From an uncultured Lachnospiraceae bacterium (lineage in GTDB: Bacteria > Bacillota > Clostridia > Lachnospirales > Lachnospiraceae), in the NCBI GenBank assembly GCA_902800325.1, contig CADCDW010000035.1:1-33833 (forward strand): 33,833 nucleotides of DNA, in the 5' to 3' direction. The notes beneath the pieces are model-generated. The model was not told where the DNA came from. It saw nothing but the letters and a program-made list of their open reading frames with translations, and made no database searches. Made by a program: the position numbers and the translations under genes. This document shows, one piece after another, positions 1 through 7,994 of this stretch. Position 1 is the first letter of the stretch, and every line of letters begins with the position of its first letter.

Positions 1-6
1 CAAGGT

Positions 7-176
7 GCGACCATCTTATAGGTAATATTTCCGTTGATCAGTCTTATATAATTTGTGATTTACCTATAAGCACTCAAGATGCGACCGTCTTATAGGTAAT
101 ATTTCCGTTGATCAGTCTTATATAATTTGTGATTTACCTATAAGCACTCAAGATACGACCGTCTTATAGGTAAATC
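7..176. repeat. 74-bp tandem array A (2 full units plus a partial)
   Basis: Two full units (7-80, 81-154) and the beginning of a third (from 155) repeat with an exact 74-bp period and almost no divergence. Each full unit contains an inverted repeat, CTTATAGGTAA paired with TTACCTATAAG (for example 15-25 with 60-70), so the DNA or an RNA from it can form one hairpin per unit. No gene is seen in it. The array may continue to the left of the window. Confidence 0.9.
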
Positions 177-189
177 ATATAACGAGCTG

Positions 190-798
190 TCTGATAATGC
201 TTTGATGTTCTATAAGTCGGTAACAATCCCTGCCTTTTTGCAGCTTTTGTTACCGTTTTATCTTCTATTGATGCTTGGATTTTCTATGAGCCGGTAACAA
301 TTCCTGCCTTTTTTCAGCTTTTGTTACCGGTTTATAGTCTATTGATGCTTTGATTTTCTATAAGTCGGTAACAATTCCTGCCTTTTTGCAGCTTTTGTTA
401 CCGGTTTGTCTTCTTTTAATTCTTGGATTTTCTATGAGCCGGTAACAATTCCTGCCTTTTTGCAGCTTTTGTTACCGATTTATAGTCTATTGATGCTTGG
501 ATTTTCTATGAGCCGGTAACAATTCCTGCCTTTTTGCAGCTTTTGTTACCGATTTATAGTCTATTGATACTTGGATTTTCTATGAGCCGGTAACAATTCC
601 TGCCTTTTTGCAGCTTTTGTTACCGGTTTATCTTCTTTTGATGCTTGAATTTTCTATGAGCCGGTAACAATTCCTGTATTTTTTCAGCTATTGTTACCGG
701 TTTATAGTCTATTGATACTTGGATTTTCTATGAGCCGGTAACAATTCCTGCCTTTTTGCAGCTTTTGTTACCGGTTTGTCTCTTTTTTGATGCTTTTA
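190..798. repeat. 74-bp tandem array B, eight hairpin units
   Basis: Eight 36-bp cores start at 219, 293, 367, 441, 515, 589, 663 and 737, exactly 74 bp apart. Each core begins GGTAACAA and ends TTGTTACC (8-bp arms). Most have a nested CTGC/GCAG stem around a T-rich loop, separated from the outer stem by a symmetric 3x3 internal loop. The 38-bp sequences between cores are also alike, so this is not a CRISPR array. The start of the core (GGTAAC-A-TTCC) matches array A at 10 of 12 positions, so the two arrays look related. The stretch 799-877 holds nothing recognised, and no gene is seen in 1-898. Confidence 0.92.
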
Positions 799-877
799 TG
801 GTGTCTTATAGCCTGCCTTGCACATACCATGCACAAAAGTACTTGACACTTTATAACCCATGACTCTGTAATCGACC

Positions 878-901
878 CTTCCCCCGATAAACCGTAATTT
901 A
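878..901 (-). other. 24-nt element anchored on the chemoreceptor stop codon
   Basis: Read on the minus strand, the 24 nt beginning with the TAA stop of the chemoreceptor gene match 20 of 24 positions of the segment starting at the TAA stop of the polyphosphate:AMP phosphotransferase gene (21337-21360). The shared core is CGGTTTA-N-CGGGGGAAG. Function is unknown; it has only a short self-complementary part and is not a typical terminator. Confidence 0.6.
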
Positions 902-2359
902 TTTGAGTTCGTTTACGGACGCTGAAAGTCGTTCGATGCTTGACTTCATATCGTCCGAAAGCTGTACATTCTTTTGAGCCATTTCGTGAGCCTGCTGACT
1001 GGTTGCCGTAACCTCTTCGCTTATTGCTGAGATAGTCTCAACGCTTGAGACGAGCTCTGTATTGACTGCAAGAAGGTTCTCGATTGATTCTGCTTCCTGT
1101 TTTGCATTTTCTGCAACATCTGAGATAGTGTCTCTAATTTGCTCAAAGGTCATACGGGTACTAAGTATCAGACTGTTCTGATTAGCTCCTGCTTCAACCG
1201 CATTATCCACTGCCTCGCTTGCTGCATTGGCACCCGAAGTGAGTCTGCTAAGTAAATCACCGATATTTTCTGTTGCATCAGAAGTCTGCTGAGCAAGATT
1301 ACCGATTTCATCTGCTACGACTGCAAAGCCACGTCCTGACTCACCTGCTCGAGCTGCCTCTATGGAAGCATTGAGTGCAAGAAGATTGGTCTGACTTGCT
1401 ATATCCTGAATAATCTGAATGATATTTAATGCCTGATCCGCCTGCTCAACAAGAGCTGTCATCTCATCATTTAAGTCTTTGTTTATCTTATCTACATAGG
1501 CTGCGCTCTCAGTAAGAGAGTCCATATTATTTACACCGGTTTCAATATTCTTGTAGCTGTCCTTAATCATAACCTGCATATTTTCTGCAGCATTATTGAC
1601 TTCTTCAATGATACTCTGAATCTGTTCAGTCTGTGAAAGCTGTTCCTGAATAGATGTAGAAGTCTGACTTGTACCGGTTGTGATTTCTTCCATATTGTTG
1701 GCTGTGATATTCGAAGAATCCGAAACCTGATTGACCATTGAAAGAACCGACTGAGTCTCTCTTGTAACGCTGTCCGCTACCTGAAGTATATGGTTGAGCG
1801 TATTTTCTGCCTGCTTCTCCTGCTCGATAACTTTACCCATTCTTTCATCGTTAATATCCTTTTGAAGTTTGGTTGAAGTATATAAAAATATAACAAACAA
1901 TGATAAGGCAAGTATCTGGATTTCGTAATCTGCTATATTGTTAGCGGAAGTTTCACCAAGAACTGCTGCCTTATACGCAACAGCGGCGACATTGGCCAAT
2001 ATAGTCCAGATAGCTGTAAACTTCAAAAGTTTAGGATCAGCACATACGATAAGGTAACTCATCGGAATAACTATATATATGCTTACCATAGGTGTATCAC
2101 CTGTAAATACAACCATAGTATACATCGCTATGTATCCGAGCGTCGCTATGTATCGGCATGCATCCGAATCAGGGTTCGCCTTAAGTGACGTCCACGCGAT
2201 TATAAGAGGCACAAGGATAAGCACTGCCAAAACCCCATAATATGGCACTGTACGTTCCCCTTTTATAACCTCAAGAAGATAAGCTCCAAGTATCAAAGCG
2301 TCAGGTATAGTAACTGCCATAAGCAAAGCACGACTGACGCGATTCTTTTCAATTCCCAT
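899..2359 (-). CDS. Methyl-accepting chemotaxis protein, six-TM membrane type
   Basis: This is a chemoreceptor that would feed signals to CheA/CheW. About six hydrophobic helices fill residues 10-165 with only short loops, so there is no sizeable outside ligand domain; the membrane bundle itself may sense. A long cytoplasmic coiled coil follows directly, without an obvious HAMP domain. The conserved hairpin tip ([21 protein letters not shown]) lies near residue 335 and the return helix runs to the C-terminus. The start is set at the second in-frame ATG (2359). The first ATG (2365) directly abuts the AGAGGAGG ribosome site at 2366-2373, whereas the second has a 6-nt spacing. The gene stands alone between the 74-bp arrays and the SRP RNA. 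The ligand cannot be told from the sequence. Confidence 0.9.
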   Translation of the reverse strand: MGIEKNRVSRALLMAVTIPDALILGAYLLEVIKGERTVPYYGVLAVLILVPLIIAWTSLKANPDSDACRYIATLGYIAMYTMVVFTGDTPMVSIYIVIPMSYLIVCADPKLLKFTAIWTILANVAAVAYKAAVLGETSANNIADYEIQILALSLFVIFLYTSTKLQKDINDERMGKVIEQEKQAENTLNHILQVADSVTRETQSVLSMVNQVSDSSNITANNMEEITTGTSQTSTSIQEQLSQTEQIQSIIEEVNNAAENMQVMIKDSYKNIETGVNNMDSLTESAAYVDKINKDLNDEMTALVEQADQALNIIQIIQDIASQTNLLALNASIEAARAGESGRGFAVVADEIGNLAQQTSDATENIGDLLSRLTSGANAASEAVDNAVEAGANQNSLILSTRMTFEQIRDTISDVAENAKQEAESIENLLAVNTELVSSVETISAISEEVTATSQQAHEMAQKNVQLSDDMKSSIERLSASVNELK

Positions 2360-2453
2360 ATACATCCTCCTCTTATGTTAATAATTTTAAATTGCATATA
2401 ACAATGTACACATTTATGGTGATTAAATTATTTAATTAATCTATAAAATAATA

Positions 2454-2716
2454 CCGTGCGGCTGACTTCGTGATGCTCTCATAAGCGTTACCTCAGCAGT
2501 TAACTCAGCCCAGGCTGCCTCGCGGCACACAGAAGGTCCTGCTTAGTGCTGCTTCGTTCCCGACCTGACACGGTTCACAGGTTCCTGTCGCGCAAGACCC
2601 AAACATCAACGCCACTTACCAAGGGCAGCCTCACAAGAAAACACCCCTAGGTCAACCATCACTCCTGCTGTAGCGGATTGCAGGTACAGGGCACCGCTAA
2701 CTCCCCAGCTGCACGG
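2454..2716 (-). ncRNA. ffs: Signal recognition particle RNA (large bacterial type)
   Basis: The minus strand carries the SRP RNA domain IV signature, with GTGTCAGGTC, a GGGAACGAAGCAGC apical segment and AGCAGCACTAAG. The 5' end (CCGTGCAGCTG) pairs with the 3' end (CAGCCGCACGG), which defines a 263-nt closed RNA, the size expected of the large Bacillus/Clostridium form with an Alu-like domain. It binds Ffh and directs membrane-protein targeting. A strong promoter lies just upstream (2721-2749), and tadA lies further upstream on the same strand, the same tadA-SRP RNA neighbourhood known from Bacillus. The sequence after the 3' end is T-rich on the transcript strand. Confidence 0.95.
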
Positions 2717-2720
2717 AAAT

Positions 2721-2749
2721 TTTATAACAAATTCATATGAATCTGCCAA
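2721..2749 (-). promoter_or_regulatory. Promoter of the SRP RNA
   Basis: On the minus strand, TTGGCA, a 17-nt spacer, then TATAAA, with the mature RNA 5' end starting 4 nt after the -10 box. Nothing clear is seen between here and the 27-bp array except an inverted repeat, TTTTGGT/ACCAAAA, at 2768-2789. Confidence 0.8.
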
Positions 2750-2885
2750 ATTAATGCAATACATATGTTTTGGTATGTTTAAACCAAAATCGCATCTATT
2801 CTTATGTTTTTATACATTACAGCAAATTCACAGTATATCTATATTAGTATATAGAAATTATCGCTTTTAGTCAAGTAAAATAAGG

Positions 2886-3006
2886 TTAATGTTTTTCAAC
2901 AATAAAATAAAATTAATGTTTTTCAACAATAAAATAAAATTAATGTTTTTCAACAATAAAATAAAATTAATGTTTTTCAGCATAAAATAAGTTTAATGTT
3001 TTTCTA
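2886..3006 (-). repeat. 27-bp tandem array overlapping the tadA stop codon
   Basis: Units start at 2886, 2913, 2940, 2967 and 2993 (27, 27, 27 and 26 bp apart). On the minus strand each unit reads TGT, a stop codon, then AAAAACATTAA and an AT-rich tail. The first unit contains the real Cys-stop end of tadA (TGT TAG), and the later ones carry TGT TGA. The array therefore looks like serial copies of the tadA 3' end including its stop. Confidence 0.85.
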
Positions 3007-3468
3007 ACACTTTTTATCTGCCCTTAATTTTGCGAAAAAATCTTTCAACATACCGGAACACTCATCTTCAAGTACACCTTTTTTTACATCAACCTGATGA
3101 TTAAATTCCTTTATATCAAGGATATTTAGTATCGAACCGGCACACCCCGCCTTAGGATTCATACATCCTATCACGCACTTTGGTATACGCGCCTGAACTA
3201 TGGCGCCCGCACACATCTGACATGGTTCAAGTGTAACGTACAGTGTGCAATCCTCCAGACGCCAGTCTCCGATTACCTTTGAAGCTTTTTTTATGGCAAT
3301 TATCTCAGCATGAGCAAGAGTTGTCTTGTCCACATTGCGTCTGTTATAACCTCTGGCGATAATCTTTCCCTCATAAACTATCACGCACCCTATCGGCACA
3401 TCGCCATTGGCAGCCGCTTTTTTCGCAAGTTTTATCGCCTGCCTCATGTATCTTTCATCTTCATCCAT
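3004..3468 (-). CDS. tadA: tRNA adenosine(34) deaminase TadA
   Basis: TadA deaminates adenosine to inosine at the wobble position of tRNA-Arg(ACG). The 154-residue protein has the zinc-dependent deaminase signatures: HAE (in LAHAEIIAIKKA, near residue 53) for the zinc-binding His and catalytic Glu, and PCQMCAGAI (near residue 82) for the two zinc-binding Cys. The length is typical of the family. An AGGACGG ribosome site sits about 6-8 nt before the ATG. Its position upstream of the SRP RNA on the same strand is a familiar Firmicutes arrangement and strengthens the assignment over a general nucleoside or guanine deaminase. The 3' end is copied into a 27-bp tandem array. Confidence 0.95.
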   Translation of the reverse strand: MDEDERYMRQAIKLAKKAAANGDVPIGCVIVYEGKIIARGYNRRNVDKTTLAHAEIIAIKKASKVIGDWRLEDCTLYVTLEPCQMCAGAIVQARIPKCVIGCMNPKAGCAGSILNILDIKEFNHQVDVKKGVLEDECSGMLKDFFAKLRADKKC

Positions 3469-3518
3469 ATATCTATCCGTCCTTAATCATTTGTATTTCC
3501 TTTATAAATTATCTTATT

Positions 3519-3640
3519 TTAACTTACTTGATTTCTTATTTTAACTTACTTGATTCCCTTTTTTAACTTACTTGGTTTCTTATTTTAACTTACTTGATTC
3601 CCTTTTTTAACTTACTTGATTCCCTTTTTTAACTTACTTG
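3519..3640. repeat. 22-bp tandem array, six copies
   Basis: TTAACTTACTTG occurs at 3519, 3541, 3563, 3585, 3607 and 3629, an exact 22-bp period (about two DNA helix turns). The linkers come in a few variants (ATTTCTTATT, ATTCCCTTTT, GTTTCTTATT). The array fills the divergent gap between tadA and the acetyltransferase gene and ends directly at the -35 box of the latter. Confidence 0.9.
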
Positions 3641-3641
3641 G

Positions 3642-3670
3642 TTGATTTTGAATATTTTACATTATATAAT
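3642..3670 (+). promoter_or_regulatory. Promoter of the GNAT acetyltransferase gene
   Basis: TTGATT, a 17-nt spacer, then a perfect TATAAT, ending 28 nt before the start codon. The TTGATT -35 box resembles the TTGATT found in several of the preceding 22-bp repeats, so the promoter may have arisen from, or be controlled through, that array. Confidence 0.75.
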
Positions 3671-3698
3671 ATTTTCAAACACTTAAAAGGAGCTTGTC

Positions 3699-4256
3699 AT
3701 GGGACCATCTGTTTTATATACAGAAAATCTTATACTCAAAGTTGAAAATGAATCAAAGGCCGGAGCGGTTTTGGACCTTTATAAAAGAAACAGTATCATT
3801 TTTGAAAAATTCGAGCCTACCCGCCCCGCAGGTTTTTATACAAAAGACTACCACATAAACCATCTAAGAAGCGAATATAACGCATACCTCGGTGGAAATT
3901 TTCTTAGATATTATATCTATACCGCAAACCGCACCGACAGAATAATCGGTTCGGTTAATTTCAACATCAAGAAAGGTACTAACGGCATATACTCCGAGAT
4001 AGGCTACAAGCTCGATTTACTTTATCAAGGTCGCGGTTTTGCTTACGAAGCATGCTATAACGGAATTGTGGTTATGCAAAAACATTATGGCATAACTATG
4101 ATTGCAGCTCATATAGCACCGGACAATGAGCCTTCCATCAGACTTGCCGGAAAGCTTGGTTTCATAAAGATAAAAACAAATGAAATGTGCGCAAATGTAA
4201 ATGGTCGCGACATCTACCTTGACCTTTATGCTCTTGATACCTCAGATATCCAATAA
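3699..4256 (+). CDS. GNAT-family N-acetyltransferase (RimJ/RimL-like)
   Basis: Acetyl-CoA-dependent N-acetyltransferase of 185 residues. The RimJ/RimL pattern is visible: a central segment (IYSEIGYKLDLLYQGRGFAYEA, about residues 103-125) with the acetyl-CoA-binding turn QGRGFA, followed by APDNEPSIRLAGKLGF (about residues 146-162), the typical N-x-x-S-x-x-x-x-x-K-x-G-F helix. AAAAGGAG at 3685-3692 sets the ATG. The last 31 nt overlap the end of the convergent minus-strand gene. The substrate (ribosomal protein N-terminus, small amine or antibiotic) cannot be told. Confidence 0.85.
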   Translation: MGPSVLYTENLILKVENESKAGAVLDLYKRNSIIFEKFEPTRPAGFYTKDYHINHLRSEYNAYLGGNFLRYYIYTANRTDRIIGSVNFNIKKGTNGIYSEIGYKLDLLYQGRGFAYEACYNGIVVMQKHYGITMIAAHIAPDNEPSIRLAGKLGFIKIKTNEMCANVNGRDIYLDLYALDTSDIQ

Positions 4257-5158
4257 CCAAATTTACCTGTCATCAGTCTGTCCTTTTTCACGGGTATAAA
4301 TCGTCCAAATCCAAACATATTGGCCAGATACCTTTCTTTATTGGAAAATACTCCCGGCACGCCTATTACAACAGTCTCCTTTTCATTATTCAGTTTTACT
4401 TTTCCAAGCATTATATATCTATACTGATAAAAACCATGTGATAAAAAACTGTTTTCTCCGAGTTTCCAGTTATTCATATGAAGTTTGCCGATATCCTGCG
4501 GCTTTATTTTCACACATTCAGTTATCTGACTATCTGCAAAAAGTGCAAGTTTTGGATAAGTGTTTAACATTTCTTCGCATGCGTCATTATACTCTTCTCT
4601 CATTTTTATGGTTGGTATTTCTTCTACCTTATCAACCACATCGCTCTTATTAACCACATCGTCCTTTTCAACATCTATTGCGGACTTTTCAATTCCGTCA
4701 TTATCATTGTCCTTATGTTCTGTCAAAGGACTTTTCTCTTCTTTTTTATCCAGTCTTTCAACTCTTGAAATAATAATATCTTCAGGGCTTACACACTTAT
4801 CGTCCCATATCCCAAGCAGTTGCTCACCATCATCACAAAGGAAAAAAAGTCCCGAATACTCATCAAGCCTAACATAGTCACCCAAAGGATTATCCCATGG
4901 CACAAACATCCGCTTCATAATAGTATCTCTTTCTCTTGCACAAAAATTGATATCTGTCAGGAAACGTCCCGTATTACCATGTAACAGATATACCGCACAC
5001 CTGCACTCTATTCTTTTATATAATTTAAGTCCTATCTGTATCCTTGCCTGATTTTCATTTCCGTTTGAAACACACTGAATCTTTATAAAACCTGTGTTTT
5101 CACATCTTTCATTATCTCTGTAACGGTATATATATGATACACATCTTCCCTTTCGCAT
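4226..5158 (-). CDS. DUF6128-like hypothetical protein
   Basis: A 310-residue protein without signal peptide or membrane segment. The C-terminal part (about residues 190-310) has the pattern I associate with the Lachnospiraceae DUF6128 family: NNWKLGENSFLSHGFYQYRY, then VIGVPGVFSNKERYLANMFGF and a final GYWISEV. The middle (about 135-185) is charged and repetitive in Asp, Glu and Lys, probably an unstructured linker. The N-terminal part is beta-rich and its role is unknown. It follows rsmA on the same strand after 81 nt and may be transcribed with it. A GAGGAACG ribosome site precedes the ATG. Its 3' end overlaps the acetyltransferase gene by 31 nt. Confidence 0.7.
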   Translation of the reverse strand: MRKGRCVSYIYRYRDNERCENTGFIKIQCVSNGNENQARIQIGLKLYKRIECRCAVYLLHGNTGRFLTDINFCARERDTIMKRMFVPWDNPLGDYVRLDEYSGLFFLCDDGEQLLGIWDDKCVSPEDIIISRVERLDKKEEKSPLTEHKDNDNDGIEKSAIDVEKDDVVNKSDVVDKVEEIPTIKMREEYNDACEEMLNTYPKLALFADSQITECVKIKPQDIGKLHMNNWKLGENSFLSHGFYQYRYIMLGKVKLNNEKETVVIGVPGVFSNKERYLANMFGFGRFIPVKKDRLMTGKFGYWISEVSRA

Positions 5159-5239
5159 AATCGTTCCTCACTTTTTTCATAAACATATATATAATATATG
5201 CGAAGGCTTGACCATTTATACCCGATAGTTTAAGTGTTT

Positions 5240-6100
5240 TTATCTGTTTTTTAAGAGCAGGTCACTCAGATTTGCGAACTCCGAAAGCGTCAGTGTTTCA
5301 CCTCTTACATTCTCGTTTTTTCCAAGTTCCTTCAATGCATCTGCAACCTGTTCCTTGGTAAAATTCAAATCCGGCGAATTGTTTATTCCGTTTTGTAAAG
5401 TTTTTCTTCTTTGGTTAAAGGACGCTCTTATAATTTTAAACATCAGCTTCTCATCTTTCACCTCAACAGGTGGTTTTGAAAAGCTTGTAAGTCTTATAAC
5501 AGCAGAACCCACATTGGGTCTGGGCATAAAACAGTTAGGAGGAACATTTGCGGCTATATATGGTTCGGCGTAATACTGCACCGCAAGAGAAAGTGCTCCG
5601 TAATCCTTGCTTCCCGCTCCCGCCTGCATACGCTCAGCAACTTCTTTTTGCACCATAACGGTAATCGATTTTGCCGGTATATGGTTTTCCAAAAGTCCCA
5701 TGATTATCGGTGTCGTTATGTAATAAGGAAGATTGGCAACCACCTTTAGATTACCCTTTTCTTCCTTTATGAGTTCACCGATGTCAAGCTTCAAAATATC
5801 CTCATTTATAACTGTTACATTGTCATAATCCGACAACGTGTCCTCAAGTATAGGTATAAGGTTTTTATCAATTTCAACGGCATATACCTTACCTGCAGTT
5901 TCCGCCAGATACTGAGTCATAGTTCCTATACCCGGACCTATCTCAAGTACGACATCATCCTTTGAAATGTCTGCCGCCCTGATTATTTTTTCTATAACAT
6001 GGCCATCTATGAGAAAATTCTGACCGAACCTTTTTTGAAAAGCAAAATTGTATTTTTTTATAGTTTCTATCGTAACCTGTGGGTTGCTTAATTTTTCCAT
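5240..6100 (-). CDS. rsmA: 16S rRNA dimethyladenosine transferase RsmA (KsgA)
   Basis: RsmA dimethylates two adjacent adenosines in the helix-45 loop of 16S rRNA during small-subunit assembly. The 286-residue protein begins with the family motif KRFGQNFLID, followed by the SAM-binding motif VLEIGPGIGTMTQYLAE (about residues 48-64) and the catalytic NLPYYITTPI (about 122-131). The C-terminal substrate domain includes RPNVGSAVIRL and FNQRRKTLQNGI. Its length is normal. It follows tatD on the same strand; the RNase M5 gene often found between these two is absent. The gap to tatD is occupied by copies of the tatD 3' end. Confidence 0.96.
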   Translation of the reverse strand: MEKLSNPQVTIETIKKYNFAFQKRFGQNFLIDGHVIEKIIRAADISKDDVVLEIGPGIGTMTQYLAETAGKVYAVEIDKNLIPILEDTLSDYDNVTVINEDILKLDIGELIKEEKGNLKVVANLPYYITTPIIMGLLENHIPAKSITVMVQKEVAERMQAGAGSKDYGALSLAVQYYAEPYIAANVPPNCFMPRPNVGSAVIRLTSFSKPPVEVKDEKLMFKIIRASFNQRRKTLQNGINNSPDLNFTKEQVADALKELGKNENVRGETLTLSEFANLSDLLLKNR

Positions 6101-6160
6101 ATATTAATATCCCTTTAAATGTTTTTCTGATATCATTTAATCTATTATTTTTTTAATATT

Positions 6161-6269
6161 TATCAATCTTATACATTTTTACTGCATTATTTTAATGTTT
6201 ATCAATCTTATACATTTTTACTGCATTGTTTTAATGTTTATCAATCTTATACATTCTTGTGGCATTGTT
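6161..6269 (-). repeat. 39-bp in-frame duplications of the tatD 3' end
   Basis: TATCAATCTTATACAT occurs at 6161, 6200 and 6239, exactly 39 bp (13 codons) apart. The copy at 6239 is the true C-terminus of tatD. The two downstream copies would read NNAVKMYKIDKH-stop and NNAVKMYKIDKY-stop in the same frame, close to the real ending NNATRMYKIDKH-stop. They lie after the first stop and so are not translated without readthrough. Confidence 0.9.
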
Positions 6270-7028
6270 CCATGTCACTTCATATACCTCATCAACAGAT
6301 ATACCTTTTATATCAGCTATCTTTTCTGCCACATAAGGTATATATAATGAGCTGTTTCTTTTCCCGCGAAATTCCTGTGGTGCAAGATACGGACTATCCG
6401 TTTCAAGGACTATTCGATCCAAAGGAGTATATTCAACTGTCTCAACCAGTTTTCTTCCGTTTTTAAATGTAAGAACTCCACCGACGCCTATGTAAAATCC
6501 CATATTTAAAAATATCTTTGCCGTTTCAACCGAATAAGAATAACAATGAACCACACCGCCTATTTCTTCCGCCTTTTCATCTTTCATTATATCAACGGTA
6601 TCCGCTGCGGCATCCCTGCTATGAATTACAACCGGAAGCTTGATCTTTCTTGCAAGCTTCAACTGCTTTCTAAACCATTTTTCCTGAAGCGGCTTATCTG
6701 CGTCCTCATAGTGATAATCAAGTCCAATCTCTCCTATGGCAACTACTCTTTCTGAAGAATTTGCCATATCCAAAAGGAGCTTAATTGCTCTATCCTCGTC
6801 CCCTATCTCATCAAGGCAATCAACATCAGAAGGGTGCACACCAACTGCACCATAGAAAAAATCATATTTTTTTATAAGCCCCAAAGTATTTTGGGAACTT
6901 TTTAAGTCTGCTCCTATATTGGTTACAGCGTAGATTCCGTTTTCCTTAAATGAATCAATCAACGTCTCTCTGTCGCCGTCAAAAGCATCATCATCATAAT
7001 GCGCATGTGTATCAAATATTTTTATCAT
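6231..7028 (-). CDS. tatD: TatD-family metal-dependent hydrolase / deoxyribonuclease
   Basis: TIM-barrel metal hydrolase of the TatD family, with reported 3'-5' exonuclease activity and a role in DNA repair or quality control. Metal-ligand motifs are all present: DTHAHYDD near the N-terminus, GEIGLDYHYE (about residue 97 onward), PVVIHSRDA, GGVVHCYSYS and the late LETDSPYLAP. The ATG at 7028 is chosen, giving MIKIFDTHAHYDD as in the family. A longer reading would need a TTG at 7046, whereas GGAG stands 10 nt upstream of the ATG. The gene is followed by rsmA on the same strand, a common Firmicutes pair. Confidence 0.93.
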   Translation of the reverse strand: MIKIFDTHAHYDDDAFDGDRETLIDSFKENGIYAVTNIGADLKSSQNTLGLIKKYDFFYGAVGVHPSDVDCLDEIGDEDRAIKLLLDMANSSERVVAIGEIGLDYHYEDADKPLQEKWFRKQLKLARKIKLPVVIHSRDAAADTVDIMKDEKAEEIGGVVHCYSYSVETAKIFLNMGFYIGVGGVLTFKNGRKLVETVEYTPLDRIVLETDSPYLAPQEFRGKRNSSLYIPYVAEKIADIKGISVDEVYEVTWNNATRMYKIDKH

Positions 7029-7100
7029 CTTACTTATTCTCCGCAAAAGAGGACGAAAGCTTTAAACCTCCGCCCTCAAATTCTTTAATTAATTTAATTC

Positions 7101-7895
7101 TTAATTTGCTGTGTTGAACTTAAGCTCTGTTAAGCCGTTAATTACATTTGAAATGCTGTTTACATTGTTGGAAATCTCTTTATTGAGCTCGGTACAGCTC
7201 TTTGCAAGCTTTCCGACTTCATTTGCAACGACCGTAAAGCCCTTGCCGGCTTCACCGGCACGAGCAGCCTCTATGGAAGCATTGAGTGCAAGTATATTTT
7301 GTTTTCTTTGTATAGCATCCAGATTTTTAGTATTATTTTTTATGTTGGTTACATAATCCTCACACTGCTTTACACCATCGGTAAGACTATCGATTATTGT
7401 TCCGTTATATTTGGCATTGTATTCCGCATTTATAAAGTTATTCATAACCTGTCCGAGAAGATTTGCAGAAGCCGTTATTTCCTCTTCGGTCTTAACATTA
7501 ACCTTGTTAAGTGCATCTATATACTTATCCTCATCTATCCCAAGCTCTCTCGCGGTCTGCCTGAACTTATCTTCATCCGGATTTTCAGGTAGAACCTGCC
7601 CTCCGATAACGGAGCCAAGAACAGTACCATCATACAGCTTAAGCGGTATACCAAAATCGACAAGACCTGCATGACAGTGATAAACCCCCTGACCTTCAGC
7701 ATCGCATTTCTCACATCTTCTGCAGCCCTCTGCACTGCCTCTGGTAAGCTTTATACAAAAATCTGTAAAATTATAACAATCTGAAATATATTTACCATCA
7801 GCTCCAACTGCAACGGTAGCAAGTCCTGTAGCCTTAGCCCAGTTACTCATAATAGCCTCAAACTGCTCCATATTTGCAAAATCTTCAATCTTCAT
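7101..7895 (-). CDS. PocR-domain soluble mini-chemoreceptor
   Basis: A 264-residue cytosolic protein with no membrane segment. Residues 1-165 form a PocR-type sensor domain: [19 protein letters not shown] at the start, then a Cys-rich core (Cys47, Cys58, Cys61, Cys64, Cys74), [12 protein letters not shown] and [12 protein letters not shown]. PocR domains are predicted to sense small alcohol or hydrocarbon derivatives; the founder responds to 1,2-propanediol in enteric bacteria. Residues 175-264 hold a very short chemoreceptor hairpin with an intact tip ([20 protein letters not shown]). There is no HAMP and no room for usual methylation helices. It lies 99 nt downstream of fucO on the same strand, with its own possible promoter. 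Confidence 0.85.
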   Translation of the reverse strand: MKIEDFANMEQFEAIMSNWAKATGLATVAVGADGKYISDCYNFTDFCIKLTRGSAEGCRRCEKCDAEGQGVYHCHAGLVDFGIPLKLYDGTVLGSVIGGQVLPENPDEDKFRQTARELGIDEDKYIDALNKVNVKTEEEITASANLLGQVMNNFINAEYNAKYNGTIIDSLTDGVKQCEDYVTNIKNNTKNLDAIQRKQNILALNASIEAARAGEAGKGFTVVANEVGKLAKSCTELNKEISNNVNSISNVINGLTELKFNTAN

Positions 7896-7918
7896 ATGTA
7901 TACCTCACTTTTCATGCT

Positions 7919-7947
7919 ATTATGCCGCTATCAAAACATTTTGTAAA
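7919..7947 (-). promoter_or_regulatory. Possible promoter of the PocR mini-chemoreceptor
   Basis: On the minus strand, TTTACA, a 17-nt spacer, then CATAAT, in the fucO-PocR gap. No terminator is seen between the two genes, so both a joint transcript from fucO and separate initiation here are possible. Confidence 0.5.
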
Positions 7948-7994
7948 AAACAATTCTTTAAATAAAGCTTTGATAATCAACTTAATATAATTAA

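Noticed and set aside
219-772. Integron attC sites
   Set aside because: No GTTRRRY/RYYYAAC core pairs, no cassettes between the repeats and no integrase.
190-798. CRISPR array with 36-bp repeats and 38-bp spacers
   Set aside because: The spacing and palindromic repeats look right, but the 'spacers' are copies of one another and no cas gene is present.
4560-4877. Plus-strand Ser-rich frame of 105 residues
   Set aside because: Antisense of the charged linker of the DUF6128-like gene; its low complexity explains the open frame.
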